Of a stretch of 64,000 bases of DNA, positions 14,006 through 26,100 are shown piece by piece. The stretch spans positions 173,342,912 through 173,406,911 of the forward strand of contig NC_073696.1 in assembly GCF_029784165.1 (NCBI RefSeq), written 5' to 3'. The number at the start of each line of letters is the position of its first letter. The first letter of the stretch is position 1. A model generated the notes under the pieces. The model saw nothing but the letters and a program-made list of their open reading frames with translations, made no database searches and was not told the origin of the DNA. The position numbers and the translations under genes were made by a program. Source of the stretch: Wyeomyia smithii. Its lineage: Eukaryota; Arthropoda; Insecta; Diptera; Culicidae.

Positions 14006-14189
14006 CTGGAAGAGATCGTGACACCACCTAAGTACAGACCTGAATCGATTGCTGCCCTATGCGCAGCAACACGTTTCACCGAGGCGGAAATTAAACGGAT
14101 TTACCGAGGCTTCAAGGCAGAATGTCCAGCCGGTATCATACGAGAAGAAACGTTCAAGTTCATCTATTCGCAGTTTTTCCCGCAGGGAG
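14006..14189 (+). CDS. KChIP: KChIP exon (EF1 region)
   Basis: The acceptor is ...gactgtgag at 14003-14005 and the donor is g/gtaggt at 14189/14190. It encodes LEEIVTPPKYRPESIAAL through SQFFPQG, with one base carried into the next exon. The first codons after the acceptor align with the start of the conserved NCS core, so an upstream coding exon must exist. Confidence 0.88.
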
Positions 14190-17100
14190 GTAGGTGAACT
14201 CAAAATAATGAGGAATTGAATTTATTATCTAAAGCCCTATTTAGAGTTCCAAGCGAAGTGAAAATCTCATACAAAATGTTCATTTTTTCACGCTCGTGAA
14301 AAATGCAACCTGCAAAAATTTCACTTCACGTGGAACTGTAAACAAATTCGATCTAGTGAAATCGAAGGTTGTGGATCTCATCTTTTTCACTTGGGTTTAC
14401 TTTTTTCACGCATGCAAACGCTAGTGAAAAAAGCAGCAGCAAGCGAAAATTTGCGTGCGTTTATATTCTGTCAGTTGCAGCCAATTTTCACTTCGCTCGG
14501 AATGTAAACTCGTGAATTTCGCTTCACTTAAACTGTAAACTGCAGGCTGGTGAAATACCTGCGTGTTCCACAAACGGGTTTTCACGACAGATTTCGCAAG
14601 CGAAAATTTGCGCTTTTTCACTTGTCAAATTTTTCACTTCGCTTGGAACTGTAAACTATGCTTAACGTAGAAAGCTGCTTGCAGTGAATCATGTATATTT
14701 TTTCTGTTTAGGTATTTTTTTATAATCAGACTGTTTATGTAAAATATACTAGAGTGCTCCAGCTATCAACAACTGTCCTTTTTTTGCAGCTAATACAGGT
14801 CTTTACGCTCATTATGTGTTCAATACCTTAGACAAGGATCACACCGGAATTCTTAGCTTCGAGGTAGGTCACTTTTATAAATATATTTTTAAATCACAGC
14901 CATAATTTATATTCATATGATCAATATTCATGAACGTCAGTCGTTTGAGAGCCCAGAAAGCAAACACTAACTTTAAAGGTGAAGGTTTCGATCGATATGA
15001 ACATTTTTAATGATATAGGATTTGATATTATAGGATTTTGCAGATTTTCCCATGCATTAAAAAAACGTCCAAACTATTCAAATTAGTTTACCTATTTTTT
15101 GGAGTTAATTTTCATTAACAGTTGTTTTTTAATATTCCTAATGTACGTTTTATTTTCTTTATTTTTAAGGATAAAAATACAAAAAATATAGGGCATCGCC
15201 TTTATTATCGTCAGGTTCGTCCTATTATCGTCTGGGGGGTTAATGAAGTCATAGAAAACTAATCTTTTGCAGCAAGATGCTCTGCAATATGAGAAACCAG
15301 CATGCAAGAAATTAACACTCTAGGGCATCATTTACCCCTTGTACAATTTTTTGCCTGTGTGGACTCATCACTGCCACCATCAGAGTTGCCAATAAAATTT
15401 TCGATTGAACTGGAAAAAGGCTGAAGAAAAAAATGGGAAAAACTGGATCCCAAATAAATTTAAAAAAAGTAAAAAAAAAGATTGTGAGAGAGCTTTTATG
15501 TTATGGGGATTGAATCCAGTGTCAGTTTTGGATACAGCAACTGAAGAGATAACTCTTCGCAAAAAAATACTAATTTTAATCAGAACTGTTTTGTTTTGGG
15601 CTTACATTTTGTTAAAATTATGGACTGAAAAATTTCCTCTAACAGCAGCAAAATTTTAAAATTAACGCAAACGCAAACGCAATCAATCTGTCTCAAAATT
15701 AAGATATAGAGCTTTTCCATTTACTTTTATATTTAACAAAATTATCAACGCAACATTTCCTTCCGTTACATCAGTGAATTCTAAATTTCAATTATTTCTG
15801 ACCACGCTATCTTTTGGTATTCCTCTAACAATTTTTTAACTGCTACGCAACAGAAAATAAATAGAGGATCTTTTTATGGTCTGGTAATATCTATTCGTTT
15901 GGTTCTATCACAACCATGTCATGCCGTCTTTAATTTGACCGTGTTTCGTGCGAGAAGATGGTATACTGAAAATGCTGTTACAGGGTGTCGAAAACCTGGG
16001 AAAAACTGAAAAATCAAGGAATGTCAGGGAATTCATTTTTCGATTAGGGAAATCAGGGAAAACTTGTTATTGATTATTTTATTCTACACCGTCTTTGAAC
16101 AAGTCATACAGACTGAATAACTTATACATAATTTTCAACTATTCTTAATTCTATTTGCAAAAACGGTACTTGACAACATAAAATCGAGCAAATAACCCAT
16201 GTCGTTAAATACACGGAGGCACGCGTCTAGTGAGTTATGATAACCGTAGCAAGTCCGGTGTTTTTTTTAAGGGGGAAATTTGTTAGTAGCTTAAGTATTT
16301 ATGATAAATATTAGTAATTAATGAGTATGTGTGTCCAATCACAAATGGTGACTTCTCAACACTGTTAGAAATTTGTAATTTTAACTGTTAGGATTTGTTT
16401 GCTTTCGCAATTAGGACTTATCATTCGTAGGGATTTAAACCTACTTGTCAAGAAAGGAAAGTAAACTTACAACTAACTTAAATGCTAACTTATTGGCTAT
16501 AAAGAGAGCTTATCGTAGCAATTGAGGATTGCAACGATTTTTGTCGAAAATTGTTAATAATTTTGTTTGACATAGCTTCTAATGGTTCAACACCAGTAAG
16601 TCGATGTAATTCGGGTGTACCAAACCAAGGAGGACGCTTCAAAATCATTTTTAGAATTTTATTCTGAATCCTTTGGAGCGTTTTCTTCCTTGTTGAACAG
16701 CAACTTGACCAGATCGGTACAGCATAAAGTATTGCTGGTCTAAAAATTTGTTTGTAAATCAAAAGTTTGTTCTTTAAACAAAGTTTAGAACTCCTGTTAA
16801 TGAGAGGATATAAACATCTCGTATATTTGATGCACTTGGCTTGCATACTCTCAATGTGCTCTTTGAAAATAAGTTTTTTATCATAAATTAGTCCCAAGTA
16901 CTTAACCTTGTCAGACCAACTTAAAATAACCCCATTCATTTTGACAATGTGATTATTGTTTGGCTTGAGGAAAGAAGCCCTAGGCTTATGCGGAAAAATT
17001 ATCATTTGAGTTATAGAAGCATTGGGAGAGATTTTCCACTTTTGCAAGTAGGAAGAAAAAATATCTAAACTTTTCTGCAATCGACTGCATATGACACGAA

Positions 17101-20100
17101 GACTTTTTCCTTTTGCGGAAATGCTTGTGTCATCGCAGAACAATGACTTTGTGCATCCTGGAGGCAAATCGGGAAGATCTGAAGTGAATATGTTGTACAG
17201 GACTGGACCTAAGAATGAACCTTTAGGTACACCTGCTCTGACAGGAAATCTATCAGATTTTGAATTCTGATAGACAACCTGCAGAGTTCGATCAGTAAGA
17301 TAATTTTTTAAAATTTTGATTAGGAAAATTGGAAAATTAAAAGTTTGCAATTTCGCAATCAAACCTTTATGCCAAACACTGTCGAATGCTTTTTCTATGT
17401 CTAAAAGAGCAGCTCCAGTGGAATAACCTTCAGATTTGTTAGCTCGTATCATATTAGTAACTTTGAGCAATTGATGAGTAGTGGAATGCCCATGGCGAAA
17501 TCCAAACTGTTCATTTGCAAAAATTGAATTTTCGTTGATGTGTGACATCATTCTGTTAATAATAATTTTCTCAAACAGTTTACTTATTGAAGAAAGCAAA
17601 CTGATTGGTCGATAACTTGAAACTTCAGCTGGGTTCTTATCCGGTTTTAAAATTGGAGTGATTTTTGCATTTTTCCATAATTTGGGAAAATATGCAATTT
17701 TGAAGCAGCAATTGAAAATTTTCACTAAAAATTCCATTGTGCTCTCAGGGAGATGTTTGATTAGTATATTAAACATTCCATCGTCACCAGGTGCTTCCAT
17801 ATTTTTGAAATTTTTAATAATTGATTTAATCTCATTCAAGTTAGTTTCAATTATTTCTGCAGGTAAAAAATTCTGGGAAGAAATTAAATCAAATTGACGG
17901 GTGACTTCATTTTCAATTGGACTCACAAAATTCAAATTTGAGTTATGAACACTCTCAAACTGCTGAGCAAGTCTTTGAGCCTTTTGTTCATTGATACAAG
18001 AAAACGTTCACCATCTTTTAAAACTGGAATAGGCTTTGAAGGTTTCTTAAGAATTTTCGACAGCTTCCAAAAGGGTTTTGAATATGGTTTCAATTTTCAA
18101 CTTTAGTCTCAAAATTTTGATTTCTCAGAAGAGTAAATCTATGTTTAATCTCTTTCTGTAAATCTTTATAAATAGTTTTTAAAACAGGGTCACGAGAACG
18201 TTGATATTGACGTCTGCGGACATTTTTCAAACGAATTAGAAGTTGAAGATTTTCGTCAACTATTGGTGAATCAAATTTCACTTCAGCCTTTGGAACAGAA
18301 TAATTCCTGGCATCAACAATTGCACATTTTAATGCTTCCAAAGCGGAATCAATATTCACTTCGTTTTGCAAATCAAGCTCATTATTGAAATTTCTCTCAA
18401 TATGAGTTTTGTATCTTTCCCAATTAGCATTGTGATAATTAAAAACAGAGCTCATAGGGTTTAAAACTGATTCATGTGATAAAGAAAAAGTTATTGGAAG
18501 ATGGTCAGAATCAAAGTCAGCATGTGTGATCAAATCACTACATACATGACTTTGATCTGTTAGCACCAAATCAATTGTTGAAGGGTTTTTTACAGAAGAA
18601 AAGCATGTAGGACTATTCGGAGACAAAAGAATAGTATCCTGAAGAACAATCATTGAATAAAATTTTGCCATTGGAATTACTTTGAGAATTATTCCATGAA
18701 CGATGTTTAGCGTTAAAACCGCCAATTATAAAAAAATTCGAACGATTTCTGGTGAGTTTTTGTAAATCACCTTTAAAATATTTTTTGTGCTCGCGTGTGC
18801 ATTGAAATGGTAAATATGCTGCGGCAATAAATAAAATCCCAAGTTCAGTTTGAACTTCAATTCCCAAAGTTTCAATAACTTTCGTCTCAAGATGGGGAAG
18901 AGCACGATGTTTGATTCGGCGATGAATAACAATTGCAACTCCACCGCCGGAACCCTGAATCCTGTCATATCTATGAACCACGTAATTGGGATCATATTTT
19001 AATTTTATGTTAGGTTTCAAAAATGTTTCAGCAATAATTGCAATATGCACATTATTTACTGTTAAAAAATTAAAAAGCTCATTCTCATTGGCCTTCAATG
19101 AGCGAGCATTCCAATTTAATCTTTTATTTGTTTTATTTAAAATCATTGCTAAATTTTAAATTAGAAACAATTTTAATAGTAAAATTTGTGCCTGTTTGAA
19201 TGCCTCAAACATTGATTTTGCCTGCAACATGGCGTTCATAGGATCGAACATTGCCTGTTGCAAAAAAGAAAGTTTACCTGCCGTAATAGGCCCCAGGCAG
19301 TTGACATTAGAAAAAATATTTTCGGCAGCAATATTAGCTGGAGTAATAGGTGTACAATTATTTTCTAGCGTGTTTTGCTTACCCATATTAACGGTCATTT
19401 TCGAACTACCAACACTAGGCGGTATAATGTTCGAACTACCTGTAACCTGTGCATAAGTGAAACGGGTATGCAAAGGAGTAAGTAAGCACACACAGCGAAA
19501 ATTTTTACTCTCTTTCACAGGACATGTGTCCTTTTTGTGAGAAGAGTCACCACAATTAAGACATTTTTGGTCCATGTTACAGAATTTGGAACCATGGCCA
19601 TAACGTTGGCAAGTAGGGCATTGGGTGATATGCTTTTCACCTCCGCCATACTTCCTATAAATTTCCCACTTACTGTTATCGCCTCGTGATTTTTGTTTCA
19701 TTAGAATTACTTGGGTAGGGGCTATGCCAAGTAATTCTGTTAAAGTAAGTTTGATCTCATCAACGGTTTGATCGTTGGTGAGACCTTTCAATACGACCTT
19801 GAACGGGTTGGCGCTCTTCGTGTCATATGTAAAAAATTTATACATCTTTTCAGTTAAATACTGAATAAGACGATTACGACCTTTATAGAGTCGGCTAATA
19901 AGCGGCATTCGCCTCTACGACCAATTTGATAGGTAACTTTAACGTCAGAAACAAACGTTGAAAGTTCCTTTTTGAAAATATTGAATTCAGAAGGAATAGT
20001 TACCACAATAGGTGGAACTTTTTCCTTTTTTAAAGAATTGACATTTTGTATAGTTTCATTACTCATAACTTCCATTTCACCAGCTTCTTGCTCAGGCAAA

Positions 20101-23100
20101 ATATCAAAAGGATTTTCACTACAGACACTCGAAGTGTCAGAAAGAGATGCCTCTCTTTTCCTCCCCGCAGCGATGCGAGGTTTCTTTTTCCGTCCAGCCA
20201 TTTCAGGTGATACGAAAAAACTTAAAACAAATGTTAAATTCAAAAGTATGTAGTCTTGAGAAAGACTGATGGGAAATAACTTTCAGGTAGTCTTTAAAAG
20301 ACACACTGACAAAACACAAACTTTGAAGCTATAGGCAGTCAAAGACCAGTCCACAAGCAACCGAAAAAACGTCTGATCTGTAGGACAGTTCAAGACGCAC
20401 TCAGCAAGTCCGGTGGTGAGGAATAACTAGCAATGATGTGCTACGGAGTCGTCGTGAAATGAACTTGTTCAAATAGTGCAGGACAGTCGATGGTTCCGTT
20501 GATTAGGTCGAAGATGAACATTCTCTAATTGAATAAGTTGACACCGATCGGTGTAGGGCGGGAGATTATTTGAATCATTCCACGGGAGACCGCGTAAACC
20601 AAATCGTAAGAACTTTTTTGTATCCGCTCTATTTTAAAAATCTGTGTCATTTGAAACGGGCACCAAACAGGAGAGGCGTACTCCGGAATGCTGCGCACTA
20701 ACGAGCAATATAGAGTATTGAGAGCCTAAATATCAGTAAAATTGGAGGTATGGCGGCGAATAAATCCCAACACAGAAAATGTTTTTGCTGTGATGATTCC
20801 AATGTGCTCGTTAAACTCGAGTTTTGAATCAATTGTGACAGATGGATTGTACTCGGTCGAGGCACTCAAAACCCAGTAAATATCGATTTTCAACTGGGTC
20901 GTTGCAGCGAGTCAAGGATATAATTTTGCATTTTTTGCAATTTACACGCATGCCGTTGTATCGCACCAAATCATCATAGTATTCAAATCTTCTTGCAACG
21001 CTTCACAGTCTGCCAAGGATGAGATGACACGAAAGAGTTCAAATCATCAGCGAAAGATAGTTTTCTTGACGAGATCAGTGCATACAGATCATTTACGAAT
21101 ATGTTGAATAATAGGGGCCCGAGCACGCTGCCTTGAGGTACACCGGATGCAATGATTAAAACGCCTCATCTTAGCAATGATTAAAACATGTGGCACAGTG
21201 TCGAAGGCCTTGGCAAAATCTATGTACACAGAGTCAACTTGGCGTTTTGCTTCAACTTCTCTGGATAGGGTGGATACGTATTAAATCAGATTCGTCGTCG
21301 TTGATTAGTGTGTCATGAAACCATGCTGGAATTCAGATAAGAATGGTGACACAACACTATGTAGCACGTTGTGAACCAAAAATTTTGCTCAGACAGCTGA
21401 ATGGAGATTCCGCGATAGTTAGTTATACAGTTGCGGTTTCCAGACTTATAAACAGGAATAATGTACGCTGATTTCCAAACCGTTGAGAAGACTCGATCTC
21501 TTAGCGAGCTATTGAAAATAAGAGCGATTGGTGACGCGAAAGCAATAGCACAGTTTTTCAGTAGTAAAGGGGGTATCTCGTCAACGCCTGGTCCTTTATT
21601 GACATCTAAATCTTCCAGAGACTTTCGTACGTCGTTCGTGGAAAACTGGATGGTGGGCAGATTCAGGTCATACACTGGCACGTGAGCGAATGCATTATGA
21701 TTTTGAACTGGTGACACTTTGCTGAGCACGTTTTCGAAAAAGGTCGCGAAGAGATTGGCGATTGTACTGCTATTCCGAGCTTCCACACCGTCGAGATTCA
21801 TGATATTCGGAATACGGTTGTTTGATTTTTGCTGTCTGTTGAAGTCCCAAAATCGTTTGGGATTTTGCTTGATGCTCAACTGGATTTTGGCGATATAGTC
21901 ACCGTAGGTAGATTTTAGCAGAGCTTTGTATGCGGCCCTACTTCATATAGCTCGATGCGATCGCGGTCTGACTTTGAGAGAAAACAGCGTTTCCGGGTCT
22001 TCCTGAGGATATTACGAAGATTGCGCAGCTCGTAAGTCCACCATGGGTTTTTTGAATTAGTGCTGAATGTTCGTCTTTTCTTTGCCACAATGTCGCTAAG
22101 AATCCTCTGAAGTTCACCGTGAAATCTGCGAAGCAAGTTATCGACAGAGCCAATACCCAGTACAGTATCAACTGGAAGCAACGGAATCGGAGGCAAAACG
22201 AGGTCGAGATGATCTGGCTGCTTGACGAAGGCGAGATCCAGGATTATGCGGGTTGTCATAATAATTAATATAATATATTAATATATAATTATATTAATAT
22301 ATTAACTAATATAAAATTTCCGTTTTAAAAATATTTCTGAAAACCAATCGGATCTTGAGTGAATAAATAACTGGATAAAACTGGCATATATCTGAAAAAA
22401 CTGGAAGATTTTGGGAAAAAAACTGTTTGACTGGATCACTTGAAAAAAAACTGGAGGAATCCAGTTTTAACTGGAACATTGGCAACCCTGGCCACCATAG
22501 ACATTTGATCTATTGTGATATTGCCCAGGTGTTTTCTGTACTCCGCACTTCATATAATTGGCAGTATCACTACTGAAGTAAATGATACGCCTTTTCATTT
22601 TATATACGTGCTTGTGTGTGGAAGAGGAAGAAGCCTTATCGAAACCCAGTTCCTCCTACCAACACTGCGTCACAATCACAATTCCCCGAAGAGGCTCTTA
22701 ATGATTTACCTCTGGACAGTTTTATTATAAGTAGGACTTATATTTTATCAAAAGGAAGCAGACTTATCGAAACATCGAAACTTCGTTCCTCCAGCCAATA
22801 TCACGCCTTGATCACAATTCCCGGAAGAGTAATATTGTACGTTACTGAGATCAGTTTCATTGTAAGAAGGGACTTATTTTTGTTGGGAGGAAAGTCAATA
22901 GAGGCATCTACTATAGAATTCAGCTTGAAGGAAGGGTATGTAGTGAAGAGCCTGAGAATGAACCCATGTTAAAGTTTTTGGACAACCAACTGGCCTGATT
23001 CTGCTAAGATTCGACCCTAATCTATAAAAGGTTTACTAAACTTTGATAGTTATTTGATCATGGAGAAATAAACACTTAGGAAATTATATTTTTCTTAAAT

Positions 23101-26100
23101 ATGAAAGCTCAGAGCCAGAATGGTTTACTTAATTGAAGTGATGTCTTCGGCAACGTTGTAGCAGCAAGCACGAAACATTTTTTAGTAACACACAAAAACT
23201 ATTTATAGTTAAATATTTCAAAAAGCCCACTACTTAAAAATCTAATTTTTTTCATGAAAATTACATAATGTTAAAAATTAAGAGTTCTAATCTAATTTGC
23301 TGGGCCAAATGCCTACTAAAAGTCAGTTCGCGAGGACCGTAAATTGATCTTGTATCGAGGATCTCCGACCGAGATTAACTTCCAGGGTTGGTTTATCTAA
23401 ACAATATTTATAACATAATCTCAGATTTTTTGAAAAGGGTTAGTAGGGTAAAATTCCCTCTAAAATATAAAGCCCAAAAACATAAACTTTCTATGGCTTT
23501 GAGTAAACTGATTTCGCTTAAAATTGGCATGATTATTCTACGCCATAAAGGGTACAAGCTGGCTATTTGAATTTGCTGTCGAGGTTAGTTGCTTCAAAAA
23601 ATGGTGATGTTAGGAGATTTTTTCTCTTGCCAACAGATATAGGTTCAAAATTTAAAAATACGTTTGAAGAGCAACTCAAGAAAAGCTCTATCAAGCTTTC
23701 ATTTGATATGAGCGAGATAAATTTATCTTTCCCTTTGCCTTCAGTTACTGCGCGTATTCCTGTGCAACCCCGGCGTCCCGTAGTTACCGAACGTTGAGCC
23801 GTCGATTAGAACGTGGTCGTTTTGATTCTCTGTCTGTTGATCGGGTGATCTGCAGGTTTTCTAAGATATCTTTGCAAAGGAAAAAGTTACTTCGGACTTC
23901 CATACCACGGGAGGATGCAAAGTTCACGCACCGATGGCCGTTATCACTAGATGCGGCGGGTAGGTTCTGTACATCGTCTTCCGTCCTATTTGAGCATTCA
24001 TGTCCCCGATGACTATTTTAACATCCCGTCTGGCGCAGCTATCGTAGACCTGCTGCAGCTGCGCGAAGAACTCCTCCTCATCGTAGATTATCCTTTCGCA
24101 TCCTGGCAGTTGCCTAGGTCCATGTCGATTGTTCCGAATCATATTATCTCTCATGTTATTTGTAACATATTGTTTGCCGACTCGGCTAATTGGGCCTTCC
24201 CCGAACCCCTGTCTCGCCTGGGAACCATCGTGTCGGTACTGTTTATACGTTTATAATGATACCAGGACGCTGATCAGCCGCTCCTAACATGCAGATTAGG
24301 CACGGTTTTGAGTCGCACCATCTTGGTGAACAGACGAACGAATTTCATCTACCACCGTCCAGCTAATGCCAACCAGCTGTGTCCATGTTTCAGCTGGCAG
24401 CCTATTATGATCGTATGACTCTTGGAGACATGAGATAGGAATTTGCGAGAGCCGAAGCTAAGTTTGATGCTCCTTCCAGGTTGACAACACACCGTTTGAG
24501 CCCGTCAATCATCATGCAGCGAGCTTCATATGATAAAAGACGATGTGATGCTCCGCCTTGCGTACGAAGAACATAAGTTACGATTCCGGATTATTCGGTA
24601 TGTTCATGAATTAAAAAAAAGCTACATGTTGGTGAGCTGAAGGCCCAAACTGAACTGATCTATTATGTGGTTCGAAAACGATCGACAACAAAGGTCGTTA
24701 ACGCGCATTCTGTCACACTGCAGTTTCGGTGCCATTGCATCGATAAGCAGAGTGAACAGAATGCTATGCGTCGATATATTTGAATTTTATTTATTTGCGT
24801 TCTTAACTCATATAATAGAAATTGCTTTTGAACTGATTCTTATCTTTTTTCATCTATACCTAATATGATACTTGTCTTGTGTACGGTAGCGATGAAGTGG
24901 GTAATGAACTTTAGTTCAGTTGTGATTTCCTGATGCGAAATGATTTCCTGATGCGAAAACGATGTTGTGTGTTATTTATTTTTTGCTAAAGGATATCGAA
25001 TTACATTTTTCTACTTTCAATTTTAGTAAGTTTTTTTTACACCAGATGTAGAATGTGGGGATTCTGAAATACATAGAGACGTCTTCATGGATTTTCATTT
25101 CCAGATTCAACTACATGTCGACGGCATATATTAGTACTTTCAGATTTTTGAGGACGAGAGAAATGTCGTTTACGCGCGAAATAAAAAGTAGTCCTAAATG
25201 GGAGCCTCGGGGGACACCTGGAATAGCAACCTAAAAGTAGCATTGATATGTCAATACGGTCAAATGCCTTGCTGAAGTCACGCAACGTCAAGCAACATTA
25301 AAAATAACAGTGTTTTTTACCTGTCATTGACTACTACCGTAAAAAGTTTGGGAACGCAAGAGAGAATAGCGAATCCATGTACTTGCAGTTGGTTGCAAGA
25401 GATAAAAGCGGTTACACGTACTTGCAGTTGGTTGACACCAATAATTATTATAATTATTATATTATTATAATCCACGGATATTCTGGACAAAATGCATAAT
25501 ATCCGCGGTCGCAATCTTCTTACGGAAATGTAGCATAGATTCTTTGGAATAAGTTTGCTTAAATACTGAATGTTTTACCGAGTTATCGCAAACATGTTCG
25601 TCAAGTTGCATTATTAATGGAATCTTATATGATTGCAGTTTTGTTTTAACCAAATTAAATAAATCCTTTGAGTAGGACTTAATTTCATGCTCACGTTATG
25701 CATTAAATGCTTTAAATGCATTACTGAGTGCAAAGTTGATTTGATCGCAAATTATCAAGTGAATTGGAATTCAATAATCATTCTCTATGACTTAGACAGA
25801 ATATATTTTTCAGTATAAATCATTCTGTGTTGTATTGTAAATTGATTGGCATTCTATTCAAAAATTGAACATATATGGCTTACCAGTGAACAATTCTTTC
25901 ATTTTTTTAGAATTTTGTGCAAGGTCTGTCTATACTTTCTCGTGGATCGCTGGAGGAAAAACTTTGTTGGACATTCTCGTTGTATGATATCAACCATGAC
26001 GGAAAAATTACTCGAGAAGAAATGACTGACATCGTTATTGCTATCTACGAACTGATGGGGGCTCGTGAAGATGGCGGTTCTGATGATGCACAGATTAAAA

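Larger units (their letters stand above)
16261..20402 (-). mobile_element. Juan/Jockey-like non-LTR retrotransposon, full length but dead
   Basis: 4142 bp bounded by an exact 13 bp target duplication. It has a short poly-A at the 3' end (16261-16268 on the plus strand), ORF1 with PRE_C2HC and CCHC domains, and ORF2 with EN and RT but no RNase H. That layout places it in the Jockey clade, close to Juan-type mosquito elements by my reading. It sits inside an older CR1-type element in the same orientation. Both are antisense to the KChIP gene whose intron they occupy. Confidence 0.88.
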
